DNA of 64,000 bases from Scytalidium lignicola (GCA_002812745.2 NCSJ02000129.1:50695-114694); one strand, 5' to 3'; positions 32,866-46,466 are shown, counted from the stretch's first letter. Translations and numbers: made by a program. Notes: generated from the letters alone by a model not told the origin.

Positions 32866-35582
32866 ATGGAAGTGACTGATCTTTCGTCTACGGAGGGGAA
32901 AAAGAATCTGTGCCAGCATCCACCCCGAATATCAAAAGCTTGCACTCAATGTCGACGGCGAAAGATCAAATGCAATGGGGCATTTCCATGCGCCCACTGC
33001 ATGCGATTCGCACTTGGTATGTCAATACATATGTTGAATATTATTTTAAATCAATTTGTTCTAATTTGCCCAGAATGCCTTTACCAAGTACGAAGAAAGA
33101 GGAGGCAGAAACAAAAGACGGCAGTTAATATAAATGAGTTAACATCACGACTTCAGGTCCTTGAAGAAATGGTGAGAACAAATAGAAGTGGCTCAATGGA
33201 AGCTGGGGTGGCTTCCCGTTCTGAAACTCAAGATACAATGCATAGCAGCCCAGAAATTGAGGAATCCAGTATAACATCATCTACTCCCGGACCTGGTGAT
33301 GGAATCGCCACCGACAATGCTGAAGCAATAACAACCGCGCCAGGAAAATTAGATACAGATAAAGAAGGGAAGTGGGATTATTATGGTAATAGCTCTAGTG
33401 TCGCTTTTTTCCAGCAGTTGGAAGACCTCTTTGGGCCTTCAATCAGTGGCATCACTCGAAGGAAAAGGATAACCTCTCAAATATCGATTCCACTCCTTTT
33501 TGAGCTGAAACCCATCACTGATGACTCCACACCGCTTCGCAAAAAGGTCCTCCCTCCACGAAGAGTCGCAGATGAGCTTATCAATAGTGCTCTCGACGAT
33601 GCTTGCGCTCTTGAGCCTTTTGTTCACAGGCCGACATTTGATCGATTAGTTACACGGGTATACAAAAATTGTCCTGCAGATTTTGGACCGGAGGAAAAGA
33701 GCTTCATGCCGCTACTCTATGCCGTCTTTGCATTAGGGTCCCTCTTCAACTCTCATACTTTGAAACGCATGGACTATGAATGTGCTATATTAGAAGGGTA
33801 TGTCCCTTGTAATAATTGAGTAAGAGATTTGCTAAAGCAGACTAGGTCTAAATATTTTGACCGGGCGCGTCAACAGATCGATTTAGTTGACTGTCGAGAT
33901 ATTATATCACTGCAGGCAGTAGTTTTCCTGAATATGTTCTTGCAATGTACAGCGCGACTCTCACGGTGCTATTCCTATCTCGGCGTCACGGTCACGCTGG
34001 CTCTGCGAATGGGTCTCCATCGGTCACTCCAGGCATGTGTTAATACTGTTGAGGAAGAGGAGCGCAGGAGAATGTTTTGGACTATACAAAATCTGGAAGT
34101 TCGAAACAGCTCACTGCTTGGTCTGCCGAGGCTTCTGCACGAAGATGACATTGATCAGTCCATGCCTTCAGAGACCATGGGCCACTTTTTTGATAGGCAA
34201 GGATCTCAAATAAGTTCGACCTACTTCAGCAATGCCAGCGTGAAACTTGTTCAGATCATGGCGAAGATTGTAAAAGACATATATCCGGTTAAGTGTAAGG
34301 AGCCGCGAAGTGGCAGCGGCAAACATCTGGTCAGTTATACTAAAACCTTACAAATGGAGCGGGAATTAAATATGTGGAAACTGGATTTTGATTACGGGCT
34401 GCAAGCAAACGGGGAGGCTCGGAGAAATCTCAAGTATGGTCTTTCATGTATGATTGAAGTCAAACTGACGTTCGTGCTAGAGCCAACTACCTTCTACAAC
34501 TGCATTGTGCACATGTGCGGCTCATGCTCTATCGTCCTTTTTTGCACTACATATCGAAGAAGACCGAAAAAATAGATTTGAGAGTTAAAGAATTTGCGAC
34601 ATCCTGTATTAATGTTAGCAGAGAGGTTATTCGGATTGGGTCTGAAATGAATTCGCGGAACCTCTTTTTTGGAGCCTACTGGTTCGAACATTACACTATA
34701 TTTTCAGCTATTATGGCACTCGTCTTTCCAATAATGGACAGAAATCATGATTTCGATGTCTCTGAGTTATTACGGGAAGCGAAAGCTGGTCGTGAAGTGT
34801 TGAAGCTTCTTTCATCAAGCAGTATGGCTGCAGACAGGTGTAACCAAATGTTAGGGGTAAGTCTTTTATGCTTATATAACTTCTAGTAAACAGGTTTAAC
34901 GTCTGATATCGTCTAGCCGCTTTTTGAATGTGCCGATAACAATGACCTCCAGAGCTCAAACGAGTCCAGTGTCCATGTTGGAAGCACTTCTGCCGAGGGA
35001 ATATTGGACGAAACAAACGAGCAACTTCAATTCAATCCGCATAGACAAGATTGTGTCTCCCGTGCAAGTATTGAACCTTGTCAGCCCCAGATATGTTCAG
35101 AGGCAGGGAGATACCGAACCTTACATACAGTACAACCAGAAGCCCACGCCGCTGTCGTCCCAAAAACCGAAACGTGCGTTTCCAACAATTTAACTGCTGG
35201 AACTAGCGAACAAGCGAAGCCATCCTCCCTCAGTCCAATAGCGCCATATACTTCCAATCCGCAGCCGCAACTGGAGACAAGTTTGCAAGATCAGGGCTCG
35301 ATTCCGTGGCCAAGCTTTGATGAAGCATCCATGAACCAGAGTGATCTGATACAAGTGCAGCAATTCCAATCTTTGCCGCCATATGCAGTTTTTTTGCCAC
35401 AGCTTTCATCATATACTCAAGCCCAAGCAAGTCAACCAACGGGGTCTGAATTTGAGAATGACCTACTGGCTGAATGGGTCCGAATGGGTTGTTCCCCAAA
35501 GAACCTCAATTTCGCCGACATGATTGCTGTTGATGGATGGAATAATTCATTGGACATTGATGGAAATTTCTATAATAATTGA
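32866..35582 (+). CDS. Second Zn2Cys6 transcription factor with middle-homology domain
   Basis: Nuclear DNA-binding regulator of about 820 aa. The N-terminal zinc cluster CTQCRRRKIKC, PCAHC and a final Cys is split by a 57-bp intron (33017-33073) before its last Cys, with exact C-x2-C-x6-C-x5-C-x2-C-x6-C spacing. The next exon has a basic RRKRRQKQK linker and a coiled-coil-like LTSRLQVLEEM. The middle-homology domain starts at LEPFVHRPTFDRLV and continues in the next exon with YLGVTVTLALRMGLHRS, ERRRMFWTIQ and GLPRLLHEDDIDQ. LRLMLYRPF follows a further intron near 34434-34480. The C-terminus (after about 34915) is Gln/Pro/Ser-rich, like an activation region. An upstream Met at 32800 is possible. 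Target genes are unknown; it may control the adjacent MFS gene or the cluster. Confidence 0.88.
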
Positions 35583-38228
35583 TGCGTTGAGCGTGTTTTA
35601 AACAAGGCTAAATCTAAGACCGATGGCAGAAGTTAATGAAAGCATCAGGGTTCGACTTCAGGCTGGAGCGTATGTAAATATAACAAGAGAATGTGAAGGC
35701 AGCCCATTACTTCCACATAGTATATCCAACGCACCTACCTAGTGCAATCAAGACATGAGTGAAAGATAATCTACGTCACTTTAATAAATCATTAGGAATC
35801 GAAGACCGGAGCACAACATAGGTTGAAGATTGCATAGCACAGAATATGAAAAGTAGATCATTTGTAGTGTAATCATTCACAACACGATTGTTTTAGGAGA
35901 GGTAGACAACGGCTCGACGCGAGCATATTATATAATTATTTTGTATTGAAACAAACCACGATTATTCCAATACAAATGTGTTTATATTTAATAATATCCG
36001 AGAGTAAGAAAATTCACTGTTAACGTTACTAAACTAGGGGAATTTTCTGTGGAACGTCTTGAAGGGACAGAAAATCTAAAAATAACGTGACAAGTTGTTG
36101 ATTTGGAGACCGTCAACATTCTCAATTCTCTCTCATCTATGTACTCCCTATCTCTCAGGGACTGTGGCTTTCTTTTACCCACAGAATCAGGCCAGATACT
36201 AGAGAGCGCGAACAGACATATGTGAAAACCTGGAGAGTAAGATCTCCTAACAAGCAAAATTTAATAATATTATATCCGTACCGGCATCAACAAGGAGCTC
36301 GATTAGCTCTTTATTCCCTATATCGGGGTGACAAATCAGGAAACTTAATCGAAGAATAATTTAAGGGGTGGAGAACAATAATGAGGTGGCGGGAACTTCG
36401 CATCAACGCGCTCTAAGCACTGCACTTGGCTTTCCACTTTACACAGGGAGCTTTTTCATAATCTTGTATTTGCGGGAACCAGGCTCCTTCTACGCGCCGT
36501 AGGAGCTATCGATGCCCTAAGTAGGAGCTGTCGATGCCCTAGCGCTAGAAAAAGGCTCAAGGAACCTCCTAACTACGGGCCTAACTAAGGAGCTTGTGAC
36601 CGTCCTAGGACCCCACTATGTGGGCGACCACAGCGGACTGTACGAGGCGCTGTAACTAACTAATGAAAAGCTAACTAATACAGAGAGTGTCTATGTAGAG
36701 GGAATGGTGGGTGGGCGAAAAAGTCGTTGTGGTAAAGTGTGAAAGGCTTGGGTAGAGCAGAGTGGGAACAGACGTTCCTTATATGCTCACGCTGGTGCTT
36801 AGACCCCTTTATCCATCATAATCGCTACCCGTTTACACTAGTGGGTGGTCCACACACTTTAACCGGATATCAATCATCGTGGAGCATCCTTGGATCCGTC
36901 AACACATTCTCACCATCATTGAGCCCCACGATGCACCATGCAACAGTTCACCAGCTCGGGCTCTTGCGCAGCATTATCGACCAGGCATCACAGCGAGCAG
37001 CGTGTAGATGGCAGACTAATGCAGTCAGGACGAGGCAGAATGGACAGGGTTGAGTAGCAGAACGTCTAGTACACATGCTACAAGCTCGACACCTCACCAC
37101 GACAGTTGCCAACTCTAATAGCAATAATGACAATAAAGAAGTGAAGACAAGCACGTATAACAAGGCTAATCATGAGCATGCTGTCATTTCAACGTTTGAT
37201 CTCTTCTCCATTGGTATCAGCCCTTCATCGTCTTATACAGTTAAGCTAATGTACGTAAGCAACATCTTCGTAGCCGATTTGATCGAGGCTAGCTTGCTGT
37301 AGAAAGTGCACAAGATACGGATTTCACTTTATGACAGTTTGGTACTCACAGGTAAAGGCTACATAATACTCTTTACACTTCTACTCGGCGTCGAAAATGC
37401 TAACATGCAAACAGTTGATATGGCTTACATGCTTGTTTGATTTGCACAGATCAAGACGGACAAGTATCTGTTTTTGGGCTATGCTGGCTCATGTTCTGAC
37501 GTTCATCAGCATAAGCTGAAATGCACTATGTGTGGTGCGCAAACTTCAGCCCAGCTCCCATTCCGAAATGTGGCATTTATCACGATTTAGGAGAGGTTAA
37601 CGCTGCATCTGCATGTCGAGCTGGAGATCTACAAGCCTTACTATTGGCAGGAGAGAGCAAAACAATTTTCAAGGCAAAGTCTCGGAGATTAGCAGGGATA
37701 TAGTCCTCGTTTATGCTACAAACATATCTGTACTTAGGTACAAGTTAACATTCGTTTGTTTTAGGACCAGAATCTATGGACAGTTCAGCCTTCTCAGTAT
37801 GAGCACAAATATTAGATATCAGGAGGCATGTCCAGTAAATAAATCAGCTAGTTTGTTGATGCCACGGGGAAGGGCGTACAGAGAAATCCTAAAACGGAAC
37901 CAAACAGTGGTGTATGTACAAGTATCGGCGAGAGCCGTAGATTTTGAGTCGGTTGAAAGTCCAGGCTCCAATGATTCCCAGTATAGAAGTGTGGGAAGCC
38001 TCACAATTGACTCAGTTGAAGAAAAGGCGGTAAGGCACGCAGGAACTAGTTTCCCATACTTTAATATCAATACGATGTCTGTCGTTCGTAAATTATCTGC
38101 TTCATACTTTCAGAGTTGATTAATACATTTGGACCTAGAGCATTTGAATCATATCTTAAAACCTCAACGGAACGGACTCTCTGTACTCTACATAATAAAG
38201 CATTATCAATTGCTGAATTTATGAGAGC
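35583..38228. other. 2.6-kb region without a supported gene, possible decayed element
   Basis: Open frames at 36739-37053 and 37613-38119 have no recognisable domains. Sequence between 36400 and 37100 is more GC-rich than its flanks and carries a short tandem duplication. It may be the remains of a mobile element, but I found no terminal repeats or polyprotein motifs to prove it. Confidence 0.4.
36499..36542. repeat. Tandem duplication of a 22-bp unit
   Basis: Two adjacent 22-bp copies containing TAGGAGCT and TCGATGCCCTA differ at two positions. Too short to name. Confidence 0.8.
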
Positions 38229-40750
38229 ATGGCCGTTCAATCTACCTTGGTAAATGGAACTGGCCTCGAAATTCGAAATAAGACTACAAAGAAGGATGTT
38301 GATATAACCAGTTCTCTTGAGGAGCTTCAAACTGATGAGCAACGCCGAATCCTTGACACCGTTGCCCAGGTTCGAAAATGTGGCCTCGAAAGCATCTTAT
38401 CACTTCCTCAGCTTGTTGTATGTGGGGACCAATCGGCCGGGAAAAGCTCTGTTCTTGAAGCCTTGACCGAGATTCCTTTCCCACGACATGACAACTTGTG
38501 TACGCGATTTGCGACCGAAATCATTTTACGTCGTGGTCCCTACAATTCGCTCACGATTAAGATTATTCCTGATAATCAGCGACCTCCGGATGAGCAGATG
38601 AAGATTAAAAGCTTCGAACAGTCGATCACGGATTTTGATGAGCTGCCACGTATCATGGAATTGGCCACGGACGTCATGGGTAAGTCGGCTATGAAAGTGA
38701 ATTTTGTGACTGATTGAAGTAGAGTTGCCACATCGTCTTGCATTTCATGATTAAATTCATTTAATACGCGATAGCTAAACTGACAATTGATTCTGTAGGC
38801 ATGGGTGAAGATCCCGAATCAGACACCCAACTAGGTGCCTTTGCGAGAGACGTCTTAAGCATCGAAATCGAGGGACCTACACGGCCCCAGCTTACTCTTG
38901 TTGATATTCCTGGTCTCATTGCGAATGCTACAAAGGGTGTAACTGATGCAGATGTGAAGATGGTGGCCGAGATTACTGACCATTACATCTCGCAACCACG
39001 AACCATTTGCTTGGCTGTCATCTCCGCAACCAATGATCATGCAAACCAGCCCATTCTCACAAAGGTTAGGAAGCATGACCCTAATGGTGATCGCACCTTA
39101 GGTATCATCACTAAACCAGATCGTCTCCCAGCGGGTTCGGGTAGCGAGAAGGCATTCATCTCGCTGGCTCAAAATGAAGATGTATTCTTTAAACTGGGAT
39201 GGCACGTGCTTAAGAACCGGAGCTTTGAAGAGGGGAATAGCAGTCTGATGGAGCGGAATATGGCTGAGAAAACGTTTTTTCGCACTTCTAATTTCAAGAC
39301 ATTGCAACCGGACTCTGTTGGGATCGATGCTTTAAGAGCCCGCTTGAGCATGCTCCTATTCGATCACGTCAAGCGAGAGCTTCCTAAACTCCGCCAAGAT
39401 CTCGAAAATGCATTGGCCGAAACAAAACATGAGCTTTCTATTATGGGAAGTCGGCGTTCTACTGCAGCAGAATGCAAGGCCTATCTTTCTCAGTAAGATA
39501 ACTCTTTCCTCTCCTTCTTGATAGACTTATACCTCCCTAAATTCTCTAAGCAACCAAACCCACACTCTAACCACATCTAGGTTAAGCCTTGATATTTACG
39601 AAATTTCAAAAGCTGCGGCCGAGGGTAACTACGAAGGGGAATACTTCCAAGCATCTACTGCCCATGAAGGATTTAAAGACGCTCCACCCATCAGTATCTC
39701 GCGTATCCGAGCTGTGGTACAGAAACTTAATACCGAGTTCTCGAAAGACTTCCGAGAAGTTGCTCATAAATACCACATCATTGAGGATAGTATGAAGCCT
39801 TTCGACTCTAAGTCGGATGGATTTAGCAATGATTCCACAGCGCTAGGCCCACAAATCCAAATAACAAAAGATGATGCCCTCAAATGGGTCGCAAGAGTCA
39901 TGGAACGAAGCAGGGGCCGTGAATTGATTGGGAATTACAATCCACTTATAGTTGGTGAGCTATTCTGGGAGCAGTCTTCAAGGTGGCAAGAGTTAGCTTC
40001 CAAACACATAGAAGTTGTCAGCTCCAAATGTTGCCAATTCTGGGAGGCTTTGCTTTGTGAGAAATGCCCCAAAGACGTCAAGTCTCGCTTGTGGGATAGC
40101 AAAATCAGTGATGCTTTGAAGGCGAGGAGCGACAACGCAAATGAGGAGCTTACTAAGATCATGGAGGATGCCATGACGTATCCAACCAACTATAACCACT
40201 ACTATACTGATATCATCAGCAGGAGCAGAAAGGAGCGGCAGGAGGATGAGGTTGCTGGGGCCTTGGATCAGGCAAGCGAAACTACTCCTACTTCCGGGAT
40301 GGATCCTTCGTCCCCTGTTACTATAACTGTCAAAAAGGAACAGGTTATGAAGCTTTGGAGGGATCATCATGAACAGAACATGGAAAATTTTAGTTGTGAA
40401 GAGGCTTTAGATTGTGTGCTCGCCATCTACAAGGTTTGTTTCGATTTCAACTCATGATCTGAGTGTTAATCGGCGGACGTGATACCTTATCAACTTCCGC
40501 TAATCTTCTCTAGGTTCTAATGAAGATATTCATCGCCAATATCCCAACCCAGGTTGTCGAGCGACATCTTTTGCGGGGATTCCAGAAAATATTCTCGCCC
40601 GTCATAGTAAATGCGATGTCGGATAAGGAAGTTGAAGCCATTGCCTCTGAACCGTTGCTAGCTAAGCGCCAAAGGGAGTTCTTAGAGGACCGTGTTAGGA
40701 AATTAGAGGATGGACATAAGATTTTCCGAGGTGTTATGGGAAGTGGTTAG
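38229..40750 (+). CDS. Dynamin-like (Mx-type) large GTPase
   Basis: Four exons (38229-38680, about 38799-39495, about 39582-40433, about 40515-40750), about 745 aa. The GTPase domain has GDQSAGKSS (P-loop, G1), the switch Thr in NLCTRFATE, DIPGL (G3) and TKPD (G4). The dynamin middle/stalk region follows (SVGIDALRARLS, ISRIRAVVQ). The C-terminal GTPase effector domain starts near NFSCEEALDCVLAIYK and continues in the last exon with MKIFIANIPTQVVERHLL and EDRVRKLEDG. No pleckstrin-homology or transmembrane segment is seen, so it resembles the Mx/fungal DLP class rather than classical dynamin. The role is probably membrane remodelling or defence-type self-assembly; the cargo is unknown. It is the last intact gene before the repeat block. 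Confidence 0.9.
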
Positions 40751-41760
40751 AAATGTCGATTTCGTCGATGAATAGGAAGATAGGTTCCAATCATCAGGTC
40801 ACCACATCACGGTTGAAATGAACGAACACGCTGTCTCGTAGAGGATTTTGAACAATAATCACCTGTAGCATTCAAATCGATTGGCATATATTAATTATAG
40901 GTGGTACGAGATGAACGTTATAGGCTTAAACTTGCAAAGCTGTTGGTTTATATTGTGGTAAATCCTCCAATAACCTAGTGATATACGACGGACACTCGTC
41001 CGAGAGCTGCAATACCTTTAGCTTGGCGTAGATACCAAGAAGTATTAGAGGGCCACGAACTGCATCTCTGATATGGAGCAGAACATGGTCTAGCCACATA
41101 GCATGCCCTCTGTCATGCCATTGGCATTAAGCTACTTCTACAAAGATGCGAAGAGTGCGAGGAAATACGAGACTGTCAAGTGAACATCAGCACTATCATG
41201 CTAACTCCGAAAACAGTCTGTACGAAACACGTACGTCAACATTGTTGATTTGATTGAATCGGGATGGAAACATGGAGTCAGCTACCGTCAGTAGTCTTGA
41301 TACAGTTCTAAACTCTATGTTAGCTAAAGCTAAAATAGTACAAGAAAAATCTAGTGATAGAGAACAGTGATCAAAGAGCAGTTCTCATGAAGTCGTTCCC
41401 AGTCTATCAGATACCAGCCTGGAGACAAGCGCGGCCTCCTCTCCTAACATATCTGCCACTTCTCTCCACCTGCTGGAAAACCCAGCTCTCCCATTCACTA
41501 TCAAGACTCTGTTCCTGTTACTTGACGGCTCCGGATCTTGCTCCTCTTAGGCAGGTGTTGACATTCCGGTCAGGAAACACTCAATTCTCAGCAACACCTC
41601 ATCAACGTACAACCTTTATTCCATTTAACTATATTTATCTTACGGCAATGGAGAAAGCACTTTCTAAGAATGTACTCGAATTCGATAGCAAGGTCCTCAC
41701 CCTTCAAGGCTTCAAAAAGTATATAAAGCAATAAAGTAAAATAAGAAAAAGGATTTATAA
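40751..41760. other. Transition zone between genes and AT-rich repeats
   Basis: About 1 kb of balanced composition. A 126-codon frame at 41354-41734 has no recognised domain and ends almost at the AT-rich boundary; not called as a gene. Confidence 0.45.
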
Positions 41761-44702
41761 GTTTTAAAATGAAGTCTTCAAAAAGATTAAATAATATTTG
41801 AACTTTAATGTATGTGTGTGTGTTTCTATTTAACGTCTGGCGGGCACATGTCTAGACACGTGTCCTAGAGGAACCCTACGGATTATAAGACGCTAGAGGG
41901 GAAAGCCCTCTAGAATGCTATCTAGTTTACTAGTACAAAGCTTTTTAATAGCAGTTGTATTTATACAATTCTACGGCTATTGATTTACTATCTCTTGTGA
42001 ATGATTACAATTATCACCAACTTGTAATTAGTCCTTCTTGCCATTGACTTGATACTTTGTTTCTCCTTAGCTTTCCACCTGTTTTTGGTTTTATAAAAGG
42101 AAAATAAGATAACAATTAATAATACAAACAAAGGAAAGAGTTTGCAAATAAGCTTTCAAGGCCTTATAAGTTATTAATAACTTTTACAGTCTATAATGCT
42201 CTTTGTTATGATGATAGTAAATCTTTATAAAATATTTAGATTTTATAATCTAGTTTGTTAGTATTATAATTCCCTTTATAGTCTTAAGTAATTATAAGAG
42301 TACTTCTGATGTAAATAGATTATAAATCTTTTTATAGATAATACTCTTTTTATAAAAGTAAAAGTAAAATGATAATTTGGTTTATTTGCAAAAGCAAGAT
42401 AAGATTACATTTTTATGATTAAACTACTTATAATATATAACAAAGTCCTTATGTTATAAGTAAGTTATAAGTATATAACTTAAGGTATTATACAATATTT
42501 AAAGTTCATCTGTTAATAAAGTATAACTTACCATTAAGTTTTAATAGTTTGCAAGGGTTATAAAAGCTTAAAGTTGTATAAGAGCTTACTTTATGGTTAT
42601 TTATAAGATTTGTTTTAAGAATGCAAAAGTACAAATTATATCTGTTAACAAGAGGAGTAATACCTTTTCCTTAGTAATTAAGTTAGTGTTTTCATTGTTA
42701 AAGATATTTAAATGTCCAAAGACCTATTAGACTTATACTAATCCAAGAGTAGTTCTAGAATAACAAATCCATAATAGTTACTTATAAACTACTTTGCAGA
42801 ACTCTGTAAAGATAGCTTGTAATAAACTTGTTAAGGATATAAGAAGTTGTATTATAACTTTGAAGTTATCAAGAAAGATTTAAAGATTAATAGTATACCT
42901 TGAAAAAGAAGAATTAAAAGCTATTTTTACTTTACAAAAGGTTATAACAACTTTAACATTAAAGACCTTAGTATTACAGTTAAAGGAGAAGGCCTTTTAG
43001 TCTTTTTAATGTCTATTTTGATAGACTACAACTTTATTATTAACAACATTGTTTATAACTTTACTTTTTAAGTTATTTAAGAAGACTTGTAAGTCTAGTC
43101 ATAAGATTAACAAAAGAAAGTTTAAAAAGTCTTTTATAACCTTTTCTTTTATTTAACCTTGTAGACTGTTAATTTAGATAATTATTTTTATACAAGACTC
43201 CTTAATCTTTTACAAAGTATATTAAATTAAATTGACTTTCTCTAATTTAAGAAGAGTTAATAAGAGTTGTGTGTAATCAAGTATTTGATCTTTTATCCTG
43301 AAGAATCTTATATCTTATTTACATAAACTTGTAGAGGATGTAACAAGTCTAAACAGGTTGTGTAAGTTGTAAAAGTCTATGAGATTAAGTCAAGTTTGAT
43401 CTTTAATAGTTATAGCTATAACTCCTTGTATAAAGTAAAAGTTTAAGTAGTTTAGTAAATTAAGAGAATTATATAAACACTTGTAAAAACTATCTTTTCT
43501 AGTAATTAGAAGTATAAAAGAATATTATTACTAGTCCATTTTAAAGTAACTCTTCTACAAGTTACTCTTAATCTCCTAGACTACCAGGTTTCAGTTGTAT
43601 AATAACCTTTCTTTAAGATATAAGCTATTATAACTTGTTAAAGAAAAATAAGAAAGACTTTGTAAGTAGTTTTCCTTAGAGAATAAAGAGTATTACTAAC
43701 TATAAGTACTTTTGTAAATAAAATGCAAACATACTATTTAAAGTTAAGTTTATAGTCAAAGAAAACTCTTAACTATTATAATAGTTTAATAATTTCTTAG
43801 ATTATATATATTTTAACTTTTACTTGCAAGCTAATAAATAAGTGTAAATCCTTTGTATTTTTAGTAAAATGTATTAGTTCTAACTTTTTAAGATTAAAAG
43901 TTATCCTTTCTTTTAAACCTTAGTTAAATACTTCTTGGAGATTCTTTTGAAGTATCTTGTAATTATTTTACAAGTTTGTCAAAATCATAAGTAAGCTTAT
44001 ATCATTTATATACTTAAATTTATTTGTTAGTCTGCTTAACCAGAAAAGTAAGGTAATGTATAGTATAAAGAGAATTGAGGAGATTAGTAAGCCTTATAAA
44101 AAGTTATACTAAATATTCGTTAACAAGCTTGTTTCTCTGTTAAGGCAAATCTTAACAGATTGGCCAATAGTAAAAGACTATATCCATTAAACTAGATAAT
44201 CTAACTAGCCTTGTTCTTGTAGTCTATGGATAAGTTGTCCAAGAAGGATTATATTAAATGTACTTTTAATGTTTATTATTAGAAAAAAAAGCTCTAAACT
44301 TACTAACTAAAGTTGTTTTTATATTATGTGTTAAGCAAGTTATTAAGTTTACTATAGATTATAAAGGAAGGGCTTTAAATTACTATTTGCTTATGATTTA
44401 TAAGATTATTATTAACTATGTTATTTTGTGAGCAATTAATCTCTTTAAGCCTTTTCCAAGTACTAAGAAAAGTATAATTAGTTAATAAGATCTTAGGAAA
44501 GAGTAATCTATCTTATTTGGTTTAAGGATAATCATAAGAATTACAGTTTGGAAACAAGTTAAGTAATAGCTTGTAAATAAGTATTTTTGAAAAAGAGAAA
44601 ATATTAAAAGCTTAATTTAAAGCTAAGCTAATTAAAGAATCTTAATAAGAATTTTATTTAAATTAGGAATAGTATTTCTAACCTTTAAAATAACTTTATA
44701 AA
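41761..44702. repeat. AT-rich, RIP-like block of unidentified repeat origin
   Basis: Strong TpA enrichment, stops in all frames and no surviving open frame. A less AT-rich patch at 41831-41935 includes near-inverted ACATGT/ACACGTGT words and could be an LTR remnant. Origin not determined. Confidence 0.6.
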
Positions 44703-44806
44703 TGTTAGGAACGAGTAATCGAATAGCTTTACCACTCGCCTAAAAAAGGCAGATTATTAGCGATCGCTCGCTAATAGCTATTCTACTATATATAGCGTTC
44801 TTAACA
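44703..44806. mobile_element. 104-bp solo LTR (or LTR-like mini element) with 5-bp target duplication
   Basis: Termini TGTTAGGAAC and GTTCTTAACA are inverted repeats with one mismatch, of the TG...CA type. ATAAA flanks both sides (44698-44702 and 44807-44811), a perfect 5-bp target duplication as made by LTR integrases. Inside is a perfect 8-bp hairpin, ATTAGCGA/TCGCTAAT. Base composition is clearly less AT-rich than the surroundings. Confidence 0.8.
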
Positions 44807-46466
44807 ATAAATATCTTATATTATGATTTCCAGAAAGGGGATTACTCTTAAAGTAACTATTAGGATATTAAAGGGGATATCACTTGCTTTTGTAGTATTA
44901 ATAAGAAGTTCTTTGATTAAAAGGTCTTTCTTCTCCTTTGTACTTTTTATAATAAAGTTAGTAAGATTTTATAGATTAATTAAAAAAGGGTTGTAATAAT
45001 TCTTAATGGATTGATGTTACTTTGTCATTTTAAATATGTTATTAATTTCTTTTATTAAGTTAAACTTGTTAGACTAGAAGTCTTGTTTTACTTTGTAAAC
45101 TGAATTTCATAAGTTGTAAGCTGTTTTAACAGTAGATAAAGATTAGTTTACTTGTATAACTATTCTGTAGTTATTATCTTATTATAACTGATTAGTGTTT
45201 TGTCTTAAAGTTCTGATAGTTAATAAAGAATAAGTATTATTAATGACTTCTGTTAGTTTTGTAGTTGTTAGGTTTAATATAATGGATAATAGGATATCCA
45301 TTAGAGTTAGTAAGTTGATTAGCATTATCTATAAAGTATTTATAAACTGCTTTAAGTCAAGAGTTTCAAATTGTAATCTTTTAATTAATTCTTGCTTATA
45401 AGCATTCTAATTAATTATAATAAAAAGAGGGTTGTAATTTAAGGTTACATTTATATGCTTTACTTTTGTTATTAAAGCATTTAGAAAACTTGTAATAAAA
45501 GTTAAGTTAAGTATATTATTAACATTTTAAGTAGATTCTTTAGCCTTTATAATATAAGTAAAGTTGTAAGTTTCAAGTTAAGCTGTTAAGGTATTTACTT
45601 GCTTAGAGATAAAAAGGTAGTCTAAGTCTTATATTAGATAGTGTAAATTGAAATCACTTATAATAAATGTAGACTATAAAAGTGTTATAAGATTATAAGA
45701 AGTGTTTTAACAGTTACCTTTATGTTTATGTTATTAAACAAAGTATTATAAATGTTAATAATATTTAAAGGGATTATATTATAACCTTGAAGTTGTAAGA
45801 AAATAAAGTCCTTTAAGATAACAAGTTGTAATTAGTTTGTTTTGAGTCTAGTACCCTTCTGGACATAAGAGATTACTTATAAACAAGTTTCTTAGTTGTT
45901 GAGTAAAGTAAAAGCCTTATATATTAGATAAAACTTTGTAATTTATTGTTTTTAATTTACAAAAATATATAATTCTTAGATAAGAATAATATTAATAAAA
46001 GAGTTATTTGTTAGTGTAAATACTATTTTATGTAAAGTAACACCTCTTCTTATGTTGATTTGTAATAATATAAGAGGTTTAGCCAAGTAGTAATAGTTAT
46101 TAAGCATTAAAGGTAAGTAGTAAAAAGGGATTTATAGTTTTAATTATAAAGTATTAATAAACAGATGTTGTTATAAGAGGATTTAACAAAAGTTGTTGAA
46201 CTAATATTGTTAGAAGAGTTATAGATGAAGTTACTCTGTTTATTTGTATATCATTAAGTATTGTCTTAATATAATTTATAAATAAGCAAGCCTTTTTCTG
46301 GTTTATTTTACTAACTTAAATAATAATAAAGCATTTAACTTTTGTAAGTGTTCAATTTAAAGTTAGCTAGACAAGGCATTTCAGGTTGTCTGCTAAATGA
46401 AAGCCTTTACAATGTATACATCTTACTGGACAAGAATATAGTTTTATAATTGTATAATAAGTAGAA
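44807..46466. repeat. AT-rich RIP-like block, no gene
   Basis: Continuous stops in all frames and TpA-rich. No LTR or domain recognised. Confidence 0.55.

Noticed and set aside
37613..38119. 168-codon open frame upstream of the GTPase gene
   Set aside because: No family resemblance or secondary support; its end lies just before the GTPase start and the sequence looks like promoter or decayed DNA.
41354..41734. 126-codon open frame next to the repeat boundary
   Set aside because: No recognised domain; could be chance or part of a decayed element, not enough to call.
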